A stretch of DNA of 64,000 nt from Streptomyces sp. NBC_01381 (GTDB lineage Bacteria; Actinomycetota; Actinomycetes; Streptomycetales; Streptomycetaceae), in assembly GCF_026340305.1 (NCBI RefSeq), contig NZ_JAPEPI010000002.1, positions 2,232,001-2,296,000 on the forward strand, written 5' to 3'. The first letter of the stretch is position 1. Every line of letters begins with the position of its first letter. Of the stretch, positions 62,740-64,000 are shown piece by piece. A program made the position numbers and the translations under genes. The notes beneath the pieces were generated by a model, which did not search any database, was not told where the DNA came from, and was given only the letters and a program-made list of their open reading frames with translations.

Positions 62740-64000
62740 ATGGAAAGTGATGACGAGCTGATCGCGATCGTCTCGATGGACTGCCGACTGCCGCAGGCGG
62801 GCAGCGTCGAGGAGTTCTGGCAGAAGCTGGTGGACGGCGAGAGCGCCATCCGGGACCTCACCGACGAGGAGGTCGCGGCGGCAGGGGTGCCGGAGAGCCG
62901 ACGGTCGCGTACGGACTACGTGAAGCGGGCCGGGGTCCTGGAGGGCGTCGCCGAGTTCGATTCCACGTACTTCGGCTACTCCTCGCGCGAGGCGGATGTC
63001 CTCGATGTCCAGCAGCGCCTCATGCTCGAGTCGTCGGTGTCGCTCCTGGAACGGGCCAACATCGATCCGCACCGCACCCAGCAGCGGATCGGCGTCTTCG
63101 CGGGCTCGGGCATGAGCACGTACCTCTTCGGCGCCCTGCACCGCCCCGACCTGGTCGAGTCGCTCGGCGAGATGGTCGTGCGGCATGGCAACGACAAGGA
63201 CTTCCTGGCCACCCGGATCTCGTACAAGCTGAATCTGCGCGGACCCAGCGTGAACGTGCAGACCGCCTGCTCGACCGGGCTCGTGGCCGTGCACTCGGCC
63301 GTGCAGAGCCTGCTCCTGAACGAGTGCGACGCCGCGGTCGCCGGTGCGGTGTACGTCCGCGTTCCGCAGGAGTCCGGATATCCGTACCAGGTCGGCGGTG
63401 TGCTCTCCCCGGACGGTGTCTGCCGTCCGTTCGACGCCGGTGCCAACGGCACACTCTTCACCAACGGCCTCGGCCTCGTCCTGCTGAAGCGGCTGCGCGA
63501 CGCGATCGCCGACGGCGACGAGGTGCACGCAGTGATCGCCGGTTCGGCGGTGAACAACGACGGTGCCCAGAAGGTGAGTTTCACCGCGCCGAGCGTCTCG
63601 GGACAGGTCGGGGTGCTGGCCGACGCCCTGCAGCTCTCGGGCGCCAAGCAGACCGACATCACGTACATCGAGGCGCACGGCACGGGCACGGCGCTCGGCG
63701 ACCCGATCGAGATCGAAGCGATCAAGCAGGCGTACGGCTACGACGGTGCGCCCTGCGGCATCGGCTCGCTCAAGGGCAACTTCGGGCACCTCAACATCGC
63801 CGCGGGCATCATCGGCCTGATCAAGGCGGCGCTGGTCCTCAAGCACAAGTACGTGCCGCCGACCATCAACATCGGCGAGGTCAACCCGGCGCTCGACCTG
63901 GACGGTTCACGGTATTTCGTGACCACCGAAGGCCGGGCCCTTGAGAGCGACACCGAGAACTGGGCCGGTGTGAGCGCCTTCGGCATGGGCGGCACCAACA
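62740..64000 (+). CDS. Modular polyketide synthase, ketosynthase domain (runs off window)
   Basis: 420 codons visible with no stop. A complete ketosynthase: start IAIVSMDCRLPQAGSVEEFW, active-site Cys177 in TACSTG, His313 in EAHGTGT, His350 in GNFGH, and GMGGTN at the edge. There is no docking coiled coil or loading domain before it, so it would accept the starter from the A-PCP protein. The ATG at 62740 is chosen since AAGG lies seven bases upstream; the ATG at 62734 would overlap it. The next domains lie beyond the window. Confidence 0.93.
   Translation, partial: MESDDELIAIVSMDCRLPQAGSVEEFWQKLVDGESAIRDLTDEEVAAAGVPESRRSRTDYVKRAGVLEGVAEFDSTYFGYSSREADVLDVQQRLMLESSVSLLERANIDPHRTQQRIGVFAGSGMSTYLFGALHRPDLVESLGEMVVRHGNDKDFLATRISYKLNLRGPSVNVQTACSTGLVAVHSAVQSLLLNECDAAVAGAVYVRVPQESGYPYQVGGVLSPDGVCRPFDAGANGTLFTNGLGLVLLKRLRDAIADGDEVHAVIAGSAVNNDGAQKVSFTAPSVSGQVGVLADALQLSGAKQTDITYIEAHGTGTALGDPIEIEAIKQAYGYDGAPCGIGSLKGNFGHLNIAAGIIGLIKAALVLKHKYVPPTINIGEVNPALDLDGSRYFVTTEGRALESDTENWAGVSAFGMGGTN

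Overview
The window is high-GC actinobacterial chromosome, almost certainly Streptomyces. The evidence is the strong third-position GC bias, frequent GTG starts, GTGA/ATGA stop-start overlaps, a gluABCD cassette, a bL37-type ribosomal peptide and an interspersed repeat typical of Streptomyces intergenic DNA. I saw no rRNA, tRNA or CRISPR array.

1-25 kb is a potassium/Kdp island. A complete operon (27-aa membrane peptide, kdpF, kdpA, kdpB, kdpC, kdpE, kdpD) lies at 16.6-24.7 kb. Around it are a second full kdpB without kdpA or kdpC (5.6-7.8 kb), a second kdpF-kdpD pair without a response regulator (12.9-15.6 kb), two kdpD relics (1.3-1.8 kb and 16.34-16.46 kb), a decayed NAD-binding potassium-channel-like gene and a Na+/H+ antiporter. 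Four places carry the same four-box operator-like array: CGTCAAG-like heptamers whose starts are 11, 21 and 11 nt apart, 73-88 nt before the next start codon. This is the architecture expected for an OmpR/PhoB-type regulator such as KdpE. The left part also holds a membrane sensor-like gene (6-1148), a decayed paralogue of it under one of the arrays, a GNAT, a short-chain dehydrogenase, a cytochrome P450 and small unknown genes. The stretch 5.5-24.7 kb is bracketed by an inverted duplication of a divergent gene pair (MerR regulator plus a small helical acidic protein). The right-hand MerR has lost 27 residues of its DNA-binding domain.

25.8-29.7 kb holds a candidate SDP-type (cannibalism toxin) locus: sdpC-, sdpA- and sdpB-like genes on the minus strand, with a strong hairpin after sdpC. 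They diverge from a GntR regulator coupled to a DUF1648 (SdpI-like) membrane protein that could be the immunity factor.

29.7-33.85 kb is a graveyard of frameshifted genes (regulator, restriction-endonuclease-like, unknown) next to an intact tyrosine integrase that abuts pcaL.

33.9-52.2 kb is ordinary Streptomyces chromosome: pcaL (with an unusual Ser-to-Ala change), a metallo-hydrolase, exonuclease III, a secreted SGNH hydrolase, the gluABCD glutamate ABC transporter, a secreted CocE-type hydrolase, an L,D-transpeptidase lipoprotein, gamma-glutamyltransferase, a WD40/HEAT-like protein and a small XRE regulator.

52.4-57.1 kb is a reductive-pyrimidine-catabolism type operon (beta-ureidopropionase, class III aminotransferase, dihydropyrimidinase, F420-type LLM oxidoreductase). 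57.4-58.3 kb is a scar with ATPase and transposase remnants.

58.6-64 kb is the left edge of a natural-product cluster: EamA exporter, XRE regulator, an intergenic region with two copies of a 16-bp palindrome exactly 80 bp apart, an adenylation-PCP protein, and a polyketide synthase whose ketosynthase runs off the window.
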